64,000 nucleotides of DNA from Candidatus Obscuribacterales bacterium (GTDB taxonomy: Bacteria > Cyanobacteriota > Vampirovibrionia > Obscuribacterales > Obscuribacteraceae), in assembly GCA_019746975.1 (NCBI GenBank), contig JAIERK010000010.1, forward strand, positions 1 through 64,000. The letters run 5' to 3'. Shown in pieces: positions 26,809 to 35,135 of the stretch. Both the position numbers and the translations under genes were made by a program. How positions within the stretch are numbered: position 1 is the first letter of the stretch; each line of letters begins with the position of its first letter. The notes under the pieces were generated by a model. It did no database searches. It was not told the origin of the DNA and worked only from the letters and a program-made list of their open reading frames with translations.

Positions 26809-28065
26809 TTAGGGTCTTAGCTTTAGAGCTTTGATTATGGCAGTTCGCAAATCAGGAATGATGTAGCCTTGAGCGGTCTCTCTTCCTTCCTTAAACAGCA
26901 GCTTGTCGGCCTTTGGAGCCGTGAGGTTAGGATTCAGACTAATAAGCAGTGCCACAGCGCCAGACCAACAAGGAGTCGAAAGCGAGGTACCACTGGCGAC
27001 CGCGGGTGCCGATGTTGCGGTATTCCAGACACGAACGTTAACAGCAGGGGCGGCTGCCCTAAATGGACCAAAGTTGGAGCTGCTCCAGAGCTGGTCTGTT
27101 TCATCAACACCGGCAACTCTCCGAATATATTTCTCTTTGCTCGGATCTTCGATTCCTAAGTTACCAGCGCCATTGACTATGAGGTCGTCGTTCTTCTTCA
27201 GTGACTTTGCAATGCCTTGAACAATCGTCGAGCCATTGTATGTCGGAAGTGCAGTGGAGTTAATGCTCAAGTTGATAACTCCCGGTCCGCCACGCTCAGC
27301 TTGGTGATCAATGCACCAGGTAAGCGCGCGAATCGCGTCAAAGGTATCAATCGCGCCCGTATTGTCCGCGACTCGAAGCGAAGTGAGCTTCACCGCAGGA
27401 TTGGAGTGGGATGCCAGCCCAGCGAACAGGTTGTTGTTGTTGGTCCGAGCACCCAATACAGAAGTAACTGCGGTACCGTGGGAGCCGATATCCGCTGCCG
27501 GTTCTGCAGTTCCATTTGCACCGCCCACAAAATGAAATTGGACAATGTCGGTCATCTCATTTGTGATTGGAGTGATACCAGTATCAACAACCGTCACTCT
27601 AGCCTGCACCTGTTGGGTGATTCCCATGGCGTCCAACAAACATCTCATCTCGCTAAAATTCAAAGCCTGCAGATGGGTCTGTGAAGGGAATTCAGGATCG
27701 TTTATCGATGGATTACATGCGTTTATCTTAGAGCCGAATTTAATTTCAGCGGCCTCCAGATCTTCATCCTGCGAGGCGATAACTTGAGTCAAGGCTGCAG
27801 TGACGGTGGCAGTCTTCGGCTGCACTTCATAGATCGAGAACGACTCTTTTGTGCATTTAATCTCGTTGACTATTGTAAGACCTCGCTTCTCAAGCCGCTC
27901 TCTGAAGCGGACAGGATTCTTACCGGCTCTGCTCATTATCAACAAGCTCTGCCCCGGAGGGATTGGAGCACGTTTTGCCTCTGCAGAATCAACAGAGATG
28001 CTTAGAGCCGAGCTAACAAGTAGCGACAGCGAAACTAGCTTGATTGAAAACTTTCGAATATTCAT
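26809..28065 (-). CDS. Secreted subtilisin-like serine protease (S8)
   Basis: 418 aa. Signal peptide (about 1-29, SLLVSSALSISVDSAEA) and a small propeptide-like region (30-120) with no closing processing motif. The protease domain has all three catalytic elements: D161 in VTVVDTGI, H196 in GSHGTAV, S361 in SGTSLSTPCWSG, with oxyanion N302 in GAGN. Substrates and maturation are unknown; it should act outside the cytoplasmic membrane. ATG 28065. Convergent with the DUF2786 gene; the end of its frame overlaps a doubtful + frame (26571-26834). A confident family assignment because the triad order and spacing are normal. Confidence 0.93.
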   Translation of the reverse strand: MNIRKFSIKLVSLSLLVSSALSISVDSAEAKRAPIPPGQSLLIMSRAGKNPVRFRERLEKRGLTIVNEIKCTKESFSIYEVQPKTATVTAALTQVIASQDEDLEAAEIKFGSKINACNPSINDPEFPSQTHLQALNFSEMRCLLDAMGITQQVQARVTVVDTGITPITNEMTDIVQFHFVGGANGTAEPAADIGSHGTAVTSVLGARTNNNNLFAGLASHSNPAVKLTSLRVADNTGAIDTFDAIRALTWCIDHQAERGGPGVINLSINSTALPTYNGSTIVQGIAKSLKKNDDLIVNGAGNLGIEDPSKEKYIRRVAGVDETDQLWSSSNFGPFRAAAPAVNVRVWNTATSAPAVASGTSLSTPCWSGAVALLISLNPNLTAPKADKLLFKEGRETAQGYIIPDLRTAIIKALKLRP

Positions 28066-28195
28066 GAGATCCGACTGATTAGCTGAGTGATTTACTCGGG
28101 CTGCACTCCGCGTACATCATTAGTCATCCGTAGCTTTTGATGATATCACACTCGAAGAGCTCTGACCGCCGAAACTCAGTTACGAAACAGATCTA

Positions 28196-28680
28196 CTAGA
28201 TCTTCATCCAGTGCAGAAGTCCGTCGACGTTGATGGCTCCGGTATCGCGAAGCAATTGCGCTTGGGCGACGTTGAAGTCGACGACAGCTCGCGCCCTATT
28301 AATGCTTGCTTGTGTCAGGTCTCGTTGGGCATTGAGAACATCGATGTTCAAGCCGATACCGGAATCCATGCGCTTCTTCGCGATGCGCAATTCTTCTTCG
28401 GCGGAATAAGCAAATCCTGCGGTGGGCGCTCGATGACTACACCGGTGTCTTCGCCATCACCGCCAGTGGTGGCTCCATCGGCATTCAAGTCGATCCTTTG
28501 CAGCGGAACTTCCACCGGCTGCATGGGATGTTCGCTTAATGGTTTTGCTGTTTGCGTAGCTCGCAATTCAAGAATATAGCGAGGCGGCTTTAGGTAAACC
28601 GCTTATTCGAGTTGCTGCGACAAAGCAGCTCGTCGTGTCTCGCCCACCAGCTCCGGGATTGGGCGCTACTTGAGTATCAC
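28196..28680 (-). pseudogene. Remnant of a TolC-type outer-membrane efflux gene
   Basis: The last 64 codons (28196-28390) read RIAKKRMDSGIGLNIDVLNAQ and QASINRARAVVDFNVAQAQLL, the typical C-terminal helix of TolC-family channels. Upstream, in other frames, more pieces follow: ELRATQTAKPLSEHPMQPVEVPL near 28500-28570 and VGETRRAALSQQLE near 28610-28650, the latter ending in TAA. The pieces are joined by at least one frameshift and a large internal deletion, as a full protein needs about 450 aa. It is not a copy of the intact TolC-like gene at 43270, whose end differs. A functional product is very unlikely. Confidence 0.72.
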
Positions 28681-28734
28681 CATCCGAACGACCATCGTTT
28701 AATTTGCCAAAGTTCAGTCAGAAAGGGAAATTCT

Positions 28735-29088
28735 ATGCAGGCATCGCTGTCAACTGCACTTCTTGTCATTTCAAACATCTTCATGACAGCCTCATGGTAT
28801 GGGCATCTACGCTTCCGCTCGGCACCACTTTGGACAGTCATAATTGTTTCGTGGCTGATTGCATTCCTGGAGTACTGCTTTCAGGTACCCGCCAACAGAA
28901 TCGGAAGCCATCAATTCACCGCGGCACAGCTCAAAGTGATACAAGAAGTGATCACTCTGGTCGTCTTCGCTGGATTCTCGGTGGTGTATCTCTAACAGCA
29001 AATGCAGTGTAATTATCTCGTCGCATTTGAGTTGATTGTCTCGGCCGTACTTTTTGTTTTTATGGACGGCAAAACACCGACGCACTAA
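28735..29088 (+). pseudogene. DUF486 (DMT-type) membrane protein interrupted by an in-frame TAA
   Basis: ATG 28735 follows AAGGG and opens MQASLSTALLVISNIFMTASW, then YGHLRFRSAPLW, YCFQVPANRIG and LKVIQEVITLVVFAGFSVVYL, the full pattern of DUF486 proteins. At residue 87 an in-frame TAA (28993-28995) stops it where the family normally continues with GEPL and a fourth helix. The same frame then goes on for 30 codons: QCNYLVAFELIVSAVLFVF with stop TAA at 29086-29088, exactly the missing last helix. So either a point nonsense mutation has broken the gene, or TAA is read through, or a 86-aa form is used. Codons after the stop still look coding, so the event is recent. Confidence 0.78.
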
Positions 29089-29110
29089 TGCTGTCGCCGA
29101 GGCCTCTCAA

Positions 29111-29515
29111 TCAAAGAACGAGCTGCATCCCCAACGATTCCGGAGCAGACAACTCGAACCCGAATTTGCTGTAAAGCTTGTGTGCTTCGCCATCTGCTAA
29201 CAGCGTTACGTGAGCGGATTCTGGAGCATTCACCTTCAGGTAGTCCATCAACGCGGTCATGATCTGCTTGCCGACACCTTTTCCCTGATGCTCTGGGACA
29301 ACGGCGATGTCTACAACCTGAAAGAAGCAACCGCCGTCTCCAATTATGCGGCCCATACCTACGATTTCTTCTCCATGGAGAACGCTGACCCCATGATAAG
29401 TGTTGATTAATCCCGCATTGGCGGCTTCTTTTGTCTTCGCGCTCAGTCCTGCGGTCACTCGCAAGCGGCAGTAATTCTCAACGTTTGGTGCTTCTGCTAC
29501 AAGTTTATATTCCAT
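29111..29515 (-). CDS. GNAT-family N-acetyltransferase
   Basis: 134 aa, a single GNAT domain. The acetyl-CoA binding motif is VVPEHQGKGVGKQIM (about 73-87, Q/R-x-x-G-x-G/A form), preceded by the beta-strand FFQVVDIAV and followed by LYSKFGFELS with the conserved aromatic and Gly. ATG 29515 with GAGAG upstream. Substrate not predictable; single-domain GNATs of this size modify small molecules or antibiotics. Its end lies 22 bp from the end of the interrupted DUF486 gene, convergent. Confidence 0.9.
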   Translation of the reverse strand: MEYKLVAEAPNVENYCRLRVTAGLSAKTKEAANAGLINTYHGVSVLHGEEIVGMGRIIGDGGCFFQVVDIAVVPEHQGKGVGKQIMTALMDYLKVNAPESAHVTLLADGEAHKLYSKFGFELSAPESLGMQLVL

Positions 29516-29628
29516 AACGCTCTCACAGTGGACGGGAAAGGACGATTATACAGCGTTTGGATGAACCGACGTTCAGTTGCGAACGTCTATGCAACTGTTC
29601 GCAATCTACAAAAAGCCAAGAGCAACTA

Positions 29629-30108
29629 TTAAGGCGCACTCCTGAATGGCGTCGCAAATCTGCCTGTCCACACTTTGCATGCGATCGCATCTCCGTCACG
29701 AGGAAACTCAAAAATAATCCTTAGCTCTTTGAATTTGACTCGTTCCAGGTTAAGCGGATAGCGCCTTAAGTGGGTCTTTCCAGGCGCGAGATCAAGTACA
29801 CCACTGAAGTCTGGGACGAATGCCGGCGGCACGGGGCGTAGCAACTGCTGTCGTCCTTTACTGTTGATGACCTCAACTTTAAGATTAAAGTACGCCTTAA
29901 ACCCACTTTCCCAGATACGCACATTATATTTGCTTATGTTGGTCAGTCTCGCGACCGGCACAGGTGTCGAAGCGCCATGGGCACCATTTTCAGTGGCATC
30001 GAGAAATTCAATTTTCAGACTATGTGACCGATCCTCTTTTGGGAATCCTGTTTTTCCGTTGGATTCCTGAGACGCTATCGCCGGGTGGAAGGCGTTAGTC
30101 ACCAACAT
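29629..30108 (-). CDS. Secreted hypothetical protein with an in-frame TGA in its signal region
   Basis: 159 aa from ATG 30108: a short hydrophobic start (MLVTNAFHPAIASQES) then a beta-rich domain (VARLTNISKYNVRIW, LDLAPGKTHLRRYPLNL). Upstream, in the same frame, TTG 30147 with AGAGG about 10 nt before it opens LIKRRAIF, then TGA (30121-30123), then SVIA and the ATG. Without the TGA (one base from TGG, Trp) the whole would be a textbook signal peptide: KRR, hydrophobic core, AIAS cleavage site. So the gene has probably lost secretion by a nonsense mutation, or starts at ATG 30108 with a shortened signal. Function unknown. Confidence 0.6.
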   Translation of the reverse strand: MLVTNAFHPAIASQESNGKTGFPKEDRSHSLKIEFLDATENGAHGASTPVPVARLTNISKYNVRIWESGFKAYFNLKVEVINSKGRQQLLRPVPPAFVPDFSGVLDLAPGKTHLRRYPLNLERVKFKELRIIFEFPRDGDAIACKVWTGRFATPFRSAP

Positions 30109-30168
30109 CGCAATAACGGATCAGAAGATTGCCCTTCGCTTAATCAACTTGTGAGAACCTCTAGCGAA

Positions 30169-30429
30169 CTAAGACCCCTCTTTCTTGGGACCCAGACTCG
30201 CATCATAAAATGCTTTGATGGGGAGCTGCCTGCTCGGTTTTAGTCTGTCCAAATCCGAAGACCATGAATTATCCACACTAACTTTCCGCGTCTGTCGATC
30301 GAAACCATTGACAGTAATTACGCGCCAGCTAGGTGGCACACCGCCCGTGGAGGCAGTCTCCGCACTAAACAAATTGTGAGATGTGTGATATGGAAGGATC
30401 TTAGGCCACGGTCCCCTGAAGAGTGTCAA
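30169..30429 (-). CDS. Small hypothetical protein or gene remnant
   Basis: 86 codons from TTG 30429 after an in-frame TGA. The inner part (WRVITVNGFDRQTRKVSVDN and KPSRQLPIKAFYDASLGP) reads as coding, but there is no ATG, no ribosome site and no recognisable family. It may be the 3' part of an eroded gene, in line with the broken genes around it. Confidence 0.35.
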   Translation of the reverse strand: MTLFRGPWPKILPYHTSHNLFSAETASTGGVPPSWRVITVNGFDRQTRKVSVDNSWSSDLDRLKPSRQLPIKAFYDASLGPKKEGS

Positions 30430-30469
30430 AATAGGCTTTCATAGTTCAGGAAGAACCAGGTTGCCCATC

Positions 30470-30940
30470 ATGCGAAAAAACTGGCTAATCTCAACTCTCA
30501 GCGCTAGCGTTGTTTGTTTGTCGCTTTGCAGCTGCGCTACATTGTGGAATCTAGGCAATGTATCGTCGTTTCAAACAGATGTAGAAAACATTCTAAAGAA
30601 TGCCAGAGTCGAGACTAAAATAACTACGGCTCACATGGTTGACACAAACCGCGCTGCTGTAGCCGAATTCACCATCACAGAGGACGATTTCAAAAAGGTT
30701 GTTTCAGCGCTTCAACTAGAAAAAGCAGAGCGCATTCCATCAGACTTTAAAGGCAACGACTCGCCAATACTGGAGAGCTACCTCAAGGGTGGTGCAGAAA
30801 ACATTGAGGCATACTCCACTACCACTCCACGCCCTGGCTCACTCAAATTATCCAGCGGTTCGTCTTTCGAATATGCGGTTCTTCTATACGATAGTCGCGC
30901 AGGAAAAGCGTGCCTGCTGACTTGCTACGCTTACGGTTGA
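30470..30940 (+). CDS. Small putative lipoprotein
   Basis: 156 aa. The N-terminus MRKNWLISTLSASVVCLSLCSC is a signal with a lipobox-like LCSC, so it is probably a lipid-anchored outer- or inner-membrane protein. The mature part is mixed alpha/beta with EFTITEDDFKKVVSAL and a Ser-rich turn. ATG 30470 preferred over TTG 30461. No family recognised. Lone gene on the plus strand between two minus-strand genes. Confidence 0.7.
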   Translation: MRKNWLISTLSASVVCLSLCSCATLWNLGNVSSFQTDVENILKNARVETKITTAHMVDTNRAAVAEFTITEDDFKKVVSALQLEKAERIPSDFKGNDSPILESYLKGGAENIEAYSTTTPRPGSLKLSSGSSFEYAVLLYDSRAGKACLLTCYAYG

Positions 30941-31012
30941 TGTCAGATTGGCAGTGGAAACAGCGAGCACTGCCTCAAACTCTGCGTACGCAGCAATTCA
31001 ATTCTCGATTGA

Positions 31013-31291
31013 TCAGACAGGCATATCGACCGTAAATTTTTCCCACGCAGCGTCCGAAGTCAGCACAGGAAAGAATTCAAAATCAACAAGATCCTCCCAT
31101 TGAGCGGACCATTGCTTAAGCAATTCTAGATCGGCACATTCCATCAGCTGAAAACAACGATCATAATTTGGTTCCACCCAACTATCCACATATGACACCC
31201 CGTCCGGTAGCATGCGCCCACGCTCTAGATAACGCTTCCAAATCGCATCGGCGTCTCTATTTTTGAATCGTTCAATCACCATAACAAGCAT
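31013..31291 (-). CDS. DUF3303 family protein
   Basis: 92 aa, whole-length match in pattern to DUF3303: MVIERFKNRDADAIWKRY, ERGRMLPDGVSYVDSWVE, DRCFQLMECADLELLKQW and DLVDFEFFPV. These are small ferredoxin-like-fold (dimeric alpha-beta barrel type) proteins of unknown role. ATG 31291 with GAGGA 6 nt upstream. Stands alone. Confidence 0.88.
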   Translation of the reverse strand: MLVMVIERFKNRDADAIWKRYLERGRMLPDGVSYVDSWVEPNYDRCFQLMECADLELLKQWSAQWEDLVDFEFFPVLTSDAAWEKFTVDMPV

Positions 31292-31864
31292 GATTCGTCC
31301 TCATTAGTGTCGTGAGTATTGTACAGCGCTCGCACATGGGTCCAGGCGTGGTGGCAAATTCTTTTCGAAACTGAGTTACGCCGTAAAACCTTGGCAAAGG
31401 TATCACGATTCTGGTCAGCTGACTCTGTCTGGAATCGGAATTCAAATGACTGTGAAGCGTCGGCTCAATTTCACAACATCAGAAACTTTCCTAAATCGGC
31501 TAGACAGATGGTCGTGCGTTCTCCGTCCATTGTTCAAACTATTCTGCTGAATGCCGCAAATATACAAGGGTGTGCTGATTTGTCTAATCGGTACATAGTT
31601 CGCAGAAAATATGAATTTGCCAAGTACCTCCCTGCGACGCGAATCAGACCGAACTCGCTCAAACGGCTGACCAAGGGGATCTCAGGCATAGTTCGACTGA
31701 AAAGTGTTTACCGATATCGGAAAGCACTTTTCAATCGAGAGATCAGACTGTGGCTGGAAAGCCTGACAGCAGGCGTTTTTTTTACAGCCACCAACCCAAT
31801 TGAACTTTTTTGCTCCGGAATACGTTTTTACAAGTATGGATTTACCAGCACGGAGGAAGCGCAA
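31292..31864. other. Spacer with an unusually long open frame
   Basis: A + frame is open from 31319 straight into the zinc-ribbon gene at 31865 (182 codons) but has poor composition, no ribosome site and no recognisable domain. The gene start is set at 31865 by its GGAGGA. The upstream frame may be a decayed N-terminal part or chance. Confidence 0.35.
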
Positions 31865-32890
31865 ATGGAAAAAGAAGAATCCAGAAAGTTGAAAAAAAGA
31901 CGTATTCGACGAATCAAGCGGCTAGTAGCCGCATTTAGACGGACGGTAAAAACAGAAGCGGATGCCATCGCGTACGTAATTGATCTTTATCGTCAAGGTG
32001 ATGGGTTCCAATGTACGTGCGGAAATGTTCTATCGCACGATATCCGAACTAGAAAGACGAAGTGCGGTGAGTGCCACAGAGATTGTTGGGTCACAGCAGG
32101 AACTATGTTTGAACATGCGAAGAAACTAAGGCCCTATCTAGTTGCTGTGTTCCTACGGACGAATGGAGTTGATTTTCAAAAGGGGGAGCTTGCGGATGCC
32201 ACCGGAGTCGCAGACTCGACCGCTGACGAGATCATCAAGAAGATATCGATGGTACTTATCGATCAGATGACCGCGGACTTTCAGGAGTTCAGTTCGATTG
32301 CCTTCCTTTCGATCTTTCGCAAACGCTCGCGGGCAACACCCCAGTTCGCCCATCCGCGCGCAGAGGAGGATGCGTTTGAAATTCAACGTCAGGCGAATTC
32401 TGCAGAGGTCGAAGAAGTGGAAATTCATGCGCCTACACTTCCACCAGAACACGCTCATGTCTACGATGCGATTCCGATTGAAGAAGCGATCACCTTTAAT
32501 CGATTGCTAGAGGCAACCCAGTTAACAATTCCGAAGTTGAGTGAGTCACTGTTGGCTCTTCAGGTAGATTTCCCGCTAATCAGGCTGGTTCCGGGTGATC
32601 GATATAGGCGCTTAGAGGTTGTTTCACAAGCGAGCAATCCCGCGCCTTCAAACGGAAGAATTGAGGAAGTCGACTTACTGACTGGGTACGTAATTAGACT
32701 TCATGGAGGCCTAGCGCGGAAGTATCTGCAATTCTATGCCGCTAATCGCTGGTGCTCAACAGAACCTAAACGATGGAAGAATAATGCACTGTTCCAGGCG
32801 TGCTTAAAATCAAAACCAAAAACTGGTCGTGACATATCGGCGTATATTTCCCCTGCAAACATCAAGGTTTCTCCGGTGAAAGCGGCGTAA
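31865..32890 (+). CDS. IS1595-type zinc-ribbon protein with winged helix, no DDE nuclease
   Basis: 341 aa. A basic N-terminus is followed by a zinc ribbon and helix-turn-helix as in IS1595/ISXO2 transposases: C50-x-C52 and C67-x2-C70, then AGTMFEHAKKLRPYLVAVF and a helical region KGELADATGVADSTADEIIKKI. Where the transposase DDE domain should be, there is a linker and a DprA-type winged helix (PPEHAHVYDAIPIEEAITFNRL, LLALQVDFPLIRLVPGDRYRRL). The last part HGGLARKYLQFYAANRW resembles the transposase C-terminal motif. No Asp/Asp/Glu triad is visible. It is probably a DNA- or RNA-binding protein derived from a transposase. ATG 31865 has GGAGGA 9 nt upstream. Confidence 0.75.
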   Translation: MEKEESRKLKKRRIRRIKRLVAAFRRTVKTEADAIAYVIDLYRQGDGFQCTCGNVLSHDIRTRKTKCGECHRDCWVTAGTMFEHAKKLRPYLVAVFLRTNGVDFQKGELADATGVADSTADEIIKKISMVLIDQMTADFQEFSSIAFLSIFRKRSRATPQFAHPRAEEDAFEIQRQANSAEVEEVEIHAPTLPPEHAHVYDAIPIEEAITFNRLLEATQLTIPKLSESLLALQVDFPLIRLVPGDRYRRLEVVSQASNPAPSNGRIEEVDLLTGYVIRLHGGLARKYLQFYAANRWCSTEPKRWKNNALFQACLKSKPKTGRDISAYISPANIKVSPVKAA

Positions 32891-33220
32891 GCTTCGACGC
32901 GATACCAAGGAACAAGAATTCCGTTGCAACTAAAACAGCCGTCTGTGCAATCTCCGCGTTAATGCACTCCGACTCCATGCGAGGTGGACCGCCGTGTATG
33001 GGCAGGTCAGCCACGGTGATCGTCCAGTTGCGCCTCATTGAGTTGATTTGCTGACAAGCACGCCGACAAACCGCGCCTCCTTAGTGATTTCCACATTTGG
33101 TGAAATCTAGACGCGGCCACTTGACTCACAATCATTGCTAAAGTCATCCCAGAAGATGGTTAACTGCGATGCCTGGTGGTCTAAAGTTCTTAGAATCAAT
33201 CAACCAATCGGAGGCAATCA
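32891..33220. other. Gene-free spacer
   Basis: 330 bp, nothing recognisable except AATCGGAGG (around 33207-33215), the ribosome site of the short gene that follows. Confidence 0.4.
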
Positions 33221-33412
33221 ATGAACGTTGACCTTTCAAAAGATACTTTGCGTCGGGCGCGAATCGAAAACGGTGGGCTCCCAAAGTTAGGAATGAGAGA
33301 GTTGCTCGCCTCGGGCTTCCAGGCAGATGGGTTCAGTCAACCACAAAAAAACCGTGGACGATTCCTGGTACTCAGAGGGCGTTGTATTCCTCATAGGTAT
33401 CCACCATCATGA
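33221..33412 (+). CDS. Short ORF with strong ribosome site, possible gene remnant
   Basis: 63 codons from ATG 33221, preceded by GGAGGCAATCA, one of the best ribosome sites in the window. The first 40 residues (MNVDLSKDTLRRARIENGGL) look coding; the last 20 are basic and odd (RGRFLVLRGRCIPHRYPPS) and overlap the end of the convergent TPR gene by 41 bases. It may be the 5' part of a gene cut off by rearrangement. Confidence 0.4.
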   Translation: MNVDLSKDTLRRARIENGGLPKLGMRELLASGFQADGFSQPQKNRGRFLVLRGRCIPHRYPPS

Positions 33413-34559
33413 CGTGTCCATCACCCCAGTGATTGGCTATTACCCTCATTTCCTCTTCAAGCAGGGCTTTTGCTTTTTCAATATTCCCAAACTCCTTATG
33501 AACGCTGCTTGCAGTCGACAGCATGCAAAGGGTGCTGAGCGGGTATTCGGACTCTTTCTCAATTTTGTACACGGCAGCAAGTGCTTGGTCCAGTATGGAC
33601 ACGAGTCGTTCGTATCTCTGATCGTCTGTAAGTGTCACATCCACAAAAGGCGGCTCGATAGGCGATTGCTGTAACCATTCTGAGAAAATCTCGTCGGCAA
33701 TTTCCAGGGGCATCTCCACAGGAACATTGGTTCCTAATAATGAGTGCAGAAGTCCGATCGTCTGGTCGAACACATTTTCGGCGCCGATTTTCTTCTCTAC
33801 GGCACGTGCTTTGGCCAAAAGAGCATCGCATAATTTTCGATCCGTATGTGTTGCAATAAGACTCCGCATTGCGTACGCAACGCCAACTTCATCCTCTTCG
33901 TTCTCGACTCGCTTCAGCCTGATTCGCAATGCTCTCTCGTGGTACTCAGCGCCCATTTGCGAGGCCTTACCGATCAGGTCGAGTGCATTGACAGCCTCTT
34001 TACTTTCGGCACCATATACGGTTTCAATTAAACCAAGAACTTCTTTCATGATTGGTACTACGAGATTGGGTTCTGAATTCGCAAGACTTTGGAGAGAACT
34101 CATTACTTTGTTCTCCGATGTGATGAGCGGAAAGCTCATGCTCGTCTGCGCTGTAGGAGAATATTTCTTGAGTATTGCCTCGCGCATCGACTCGGCTTCA
34201 TCATTACGCCCAGTTTCGCATAACAAATTGGCCAGGTTTGCTGTGCTAAGCTTCTCGGTATCGGTACCAAAGAGCCTCGGTTTCGCAATCTCGATCGCTC
34301 GCCTATATAGGGGTTCTGCCTCGTCCAGACGCCCCAGACAGTGGTAGGCAAATGCGATTCTCTCCAGTGTGACCGCAATTCGCAAGTCTACGATTCGCTC
34401 CTCTTCTGGACCGTCATCTTCATTCAGTATCTCAGCCAATTTAAGCGTGTCATCGAGCAAAACGAGAGCGCGTTTGTACTCTTTGGCTTCAATAAGCTCT
34501 TTCGCCTCGGCGAGTGTTTTCTTCCATTTCAGCGCAATTTGTAGCAGCGGCTCGGGCAT
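33372..34559 (-). CDS. TPR-repeat protein, cytoplasmic
   Basis: 395 aa from ATG 34559. TPR units are clear in the first half: EAKELIEAKEYKRALVLLDDTL, LERIAFAYHCLGRLDEAEPLY, ANLANLLCETGRNDEAESM. More follow up to the C-terminus (EFGNIEKAKALLEEEM). No signal peptide. The frame extends upstream to 34685, but that part (Trp/Cys-rich, overlapping a + strand gene remnant) is unlikely to be translated, so the next ATG with GAGAG upstream was taken. Partner unknown. Confidence 0.8.
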   Translation of the reverse strand: MPEPLLQIALKWKKTLAEAKELIEAKEYKRALVLLDDTLKLAEILNEDDGPEEERIVDLRIAVTLERIAFAYHCLGRLDEAEPLYRRAIEIAKPRLFGTDTEKLSTANLANLLCETGRNDEAESMREAILKKYSPTAQTSMSFPLITSENKVMSSLQSLANSEPNLVVPIMKEVLGLIETVYGAESKEAVNALDLIGKASQMGAEYHERALRIRLKRVENEEDEVGVAYAMRSLIATHTDRKLCDALLAKARAVEKKIGAENVFDQTIGLLHSLLGTNVPVEMPLEIADEIFSEWLQQSPIEPPFVDVTLTDDQRYERLVSILDQALAAVYKIEKESEYPLSTLCMLSTASSVHKEFGNIEKAKALLEEEMRVIANHWGDGHVMMVDTYEEYNAL

Positions 34560-34654
34560 GTGTAAAGGCTCTCGTTTGTGCGGTTGTGCATTGATCGTGC
34601 CCGCGCTGATGCCGCTCGAAACTCTAAGCATGGTCCATTCCCACCATCTAAGGC

Positions 34655-34900
34655 AAAAACAACCACATCGATCCGGCCAAAGCATATAAGCCCGATTATT
34701 TCACCTGTACTCAAGATTTCGACTGTGACTACCTGACTAAATCTTTTGCCGACGAGAATGTCGAAATCTTGCAAAAGCTCACCAAAGATACGGAACACTC
34801 TTTTGCCATTTACATCCCCGTCACCAACAAATCGCAACGATTTATTTTTTTGTTTGATAAACACAGTTATTACGCGGAGTACGGACAGTTTTCAACCTGA
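34655..34900 (+). pseudogene. 3' fragment of a lost plus-strand gene
   Basis: 81 codons open from just after TAA 34649-34651 to TGA 34898-34900, with no ATG/GTG at the beginning. They read KAYKPDYFTCTQDFDCDYLTK, then VEILQKLTKDTEHSFAIYIPV and FIFLFDKHSYYAEYGQFST, with convincing protein-like composition and codon use. The upstream coding part is absent; the convergent TPR gene starts about 100 bp away. I take it as the C-terminal remnant of a gene cut by rearrangement. Family not recognised. Confidence 0.5.
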
Positions 34901-35135
34901 CGAGGGCAATCTCTGAGTATTGTCAATCGAGGCTATGATGACCAACGCGTTCCACACCTGAAGCGCCACTCCATTGCAACCACCGTATTTATCCTATGTC
35001 TCGCGCTCTGTTTTTCCCGTAGCACATAAATGCCGAAAGTCACAATAATTACTATCGGGGGTCATTAGCGAAAAAACTTCTAATCGTGATAAGACTGAAG
35101 AAGCGCCTTACTATGATGGCGACGCGGAGGGACTA
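34901..35135. other. Spacer before a lipoprotein gene
   Basis: 235 bp, AT-rich, no gene. It ends in GGAGGGACTA, the ribosome site of the next gene. Confidence 0.4.

Noticed and set aside
26571-26834. 87-aa plus frame overlapping the DUF2786 stop by four bases
   Set aside because: GTG start looks like coupling, but the text is not protein-like and it runs into the convergent protease gene.
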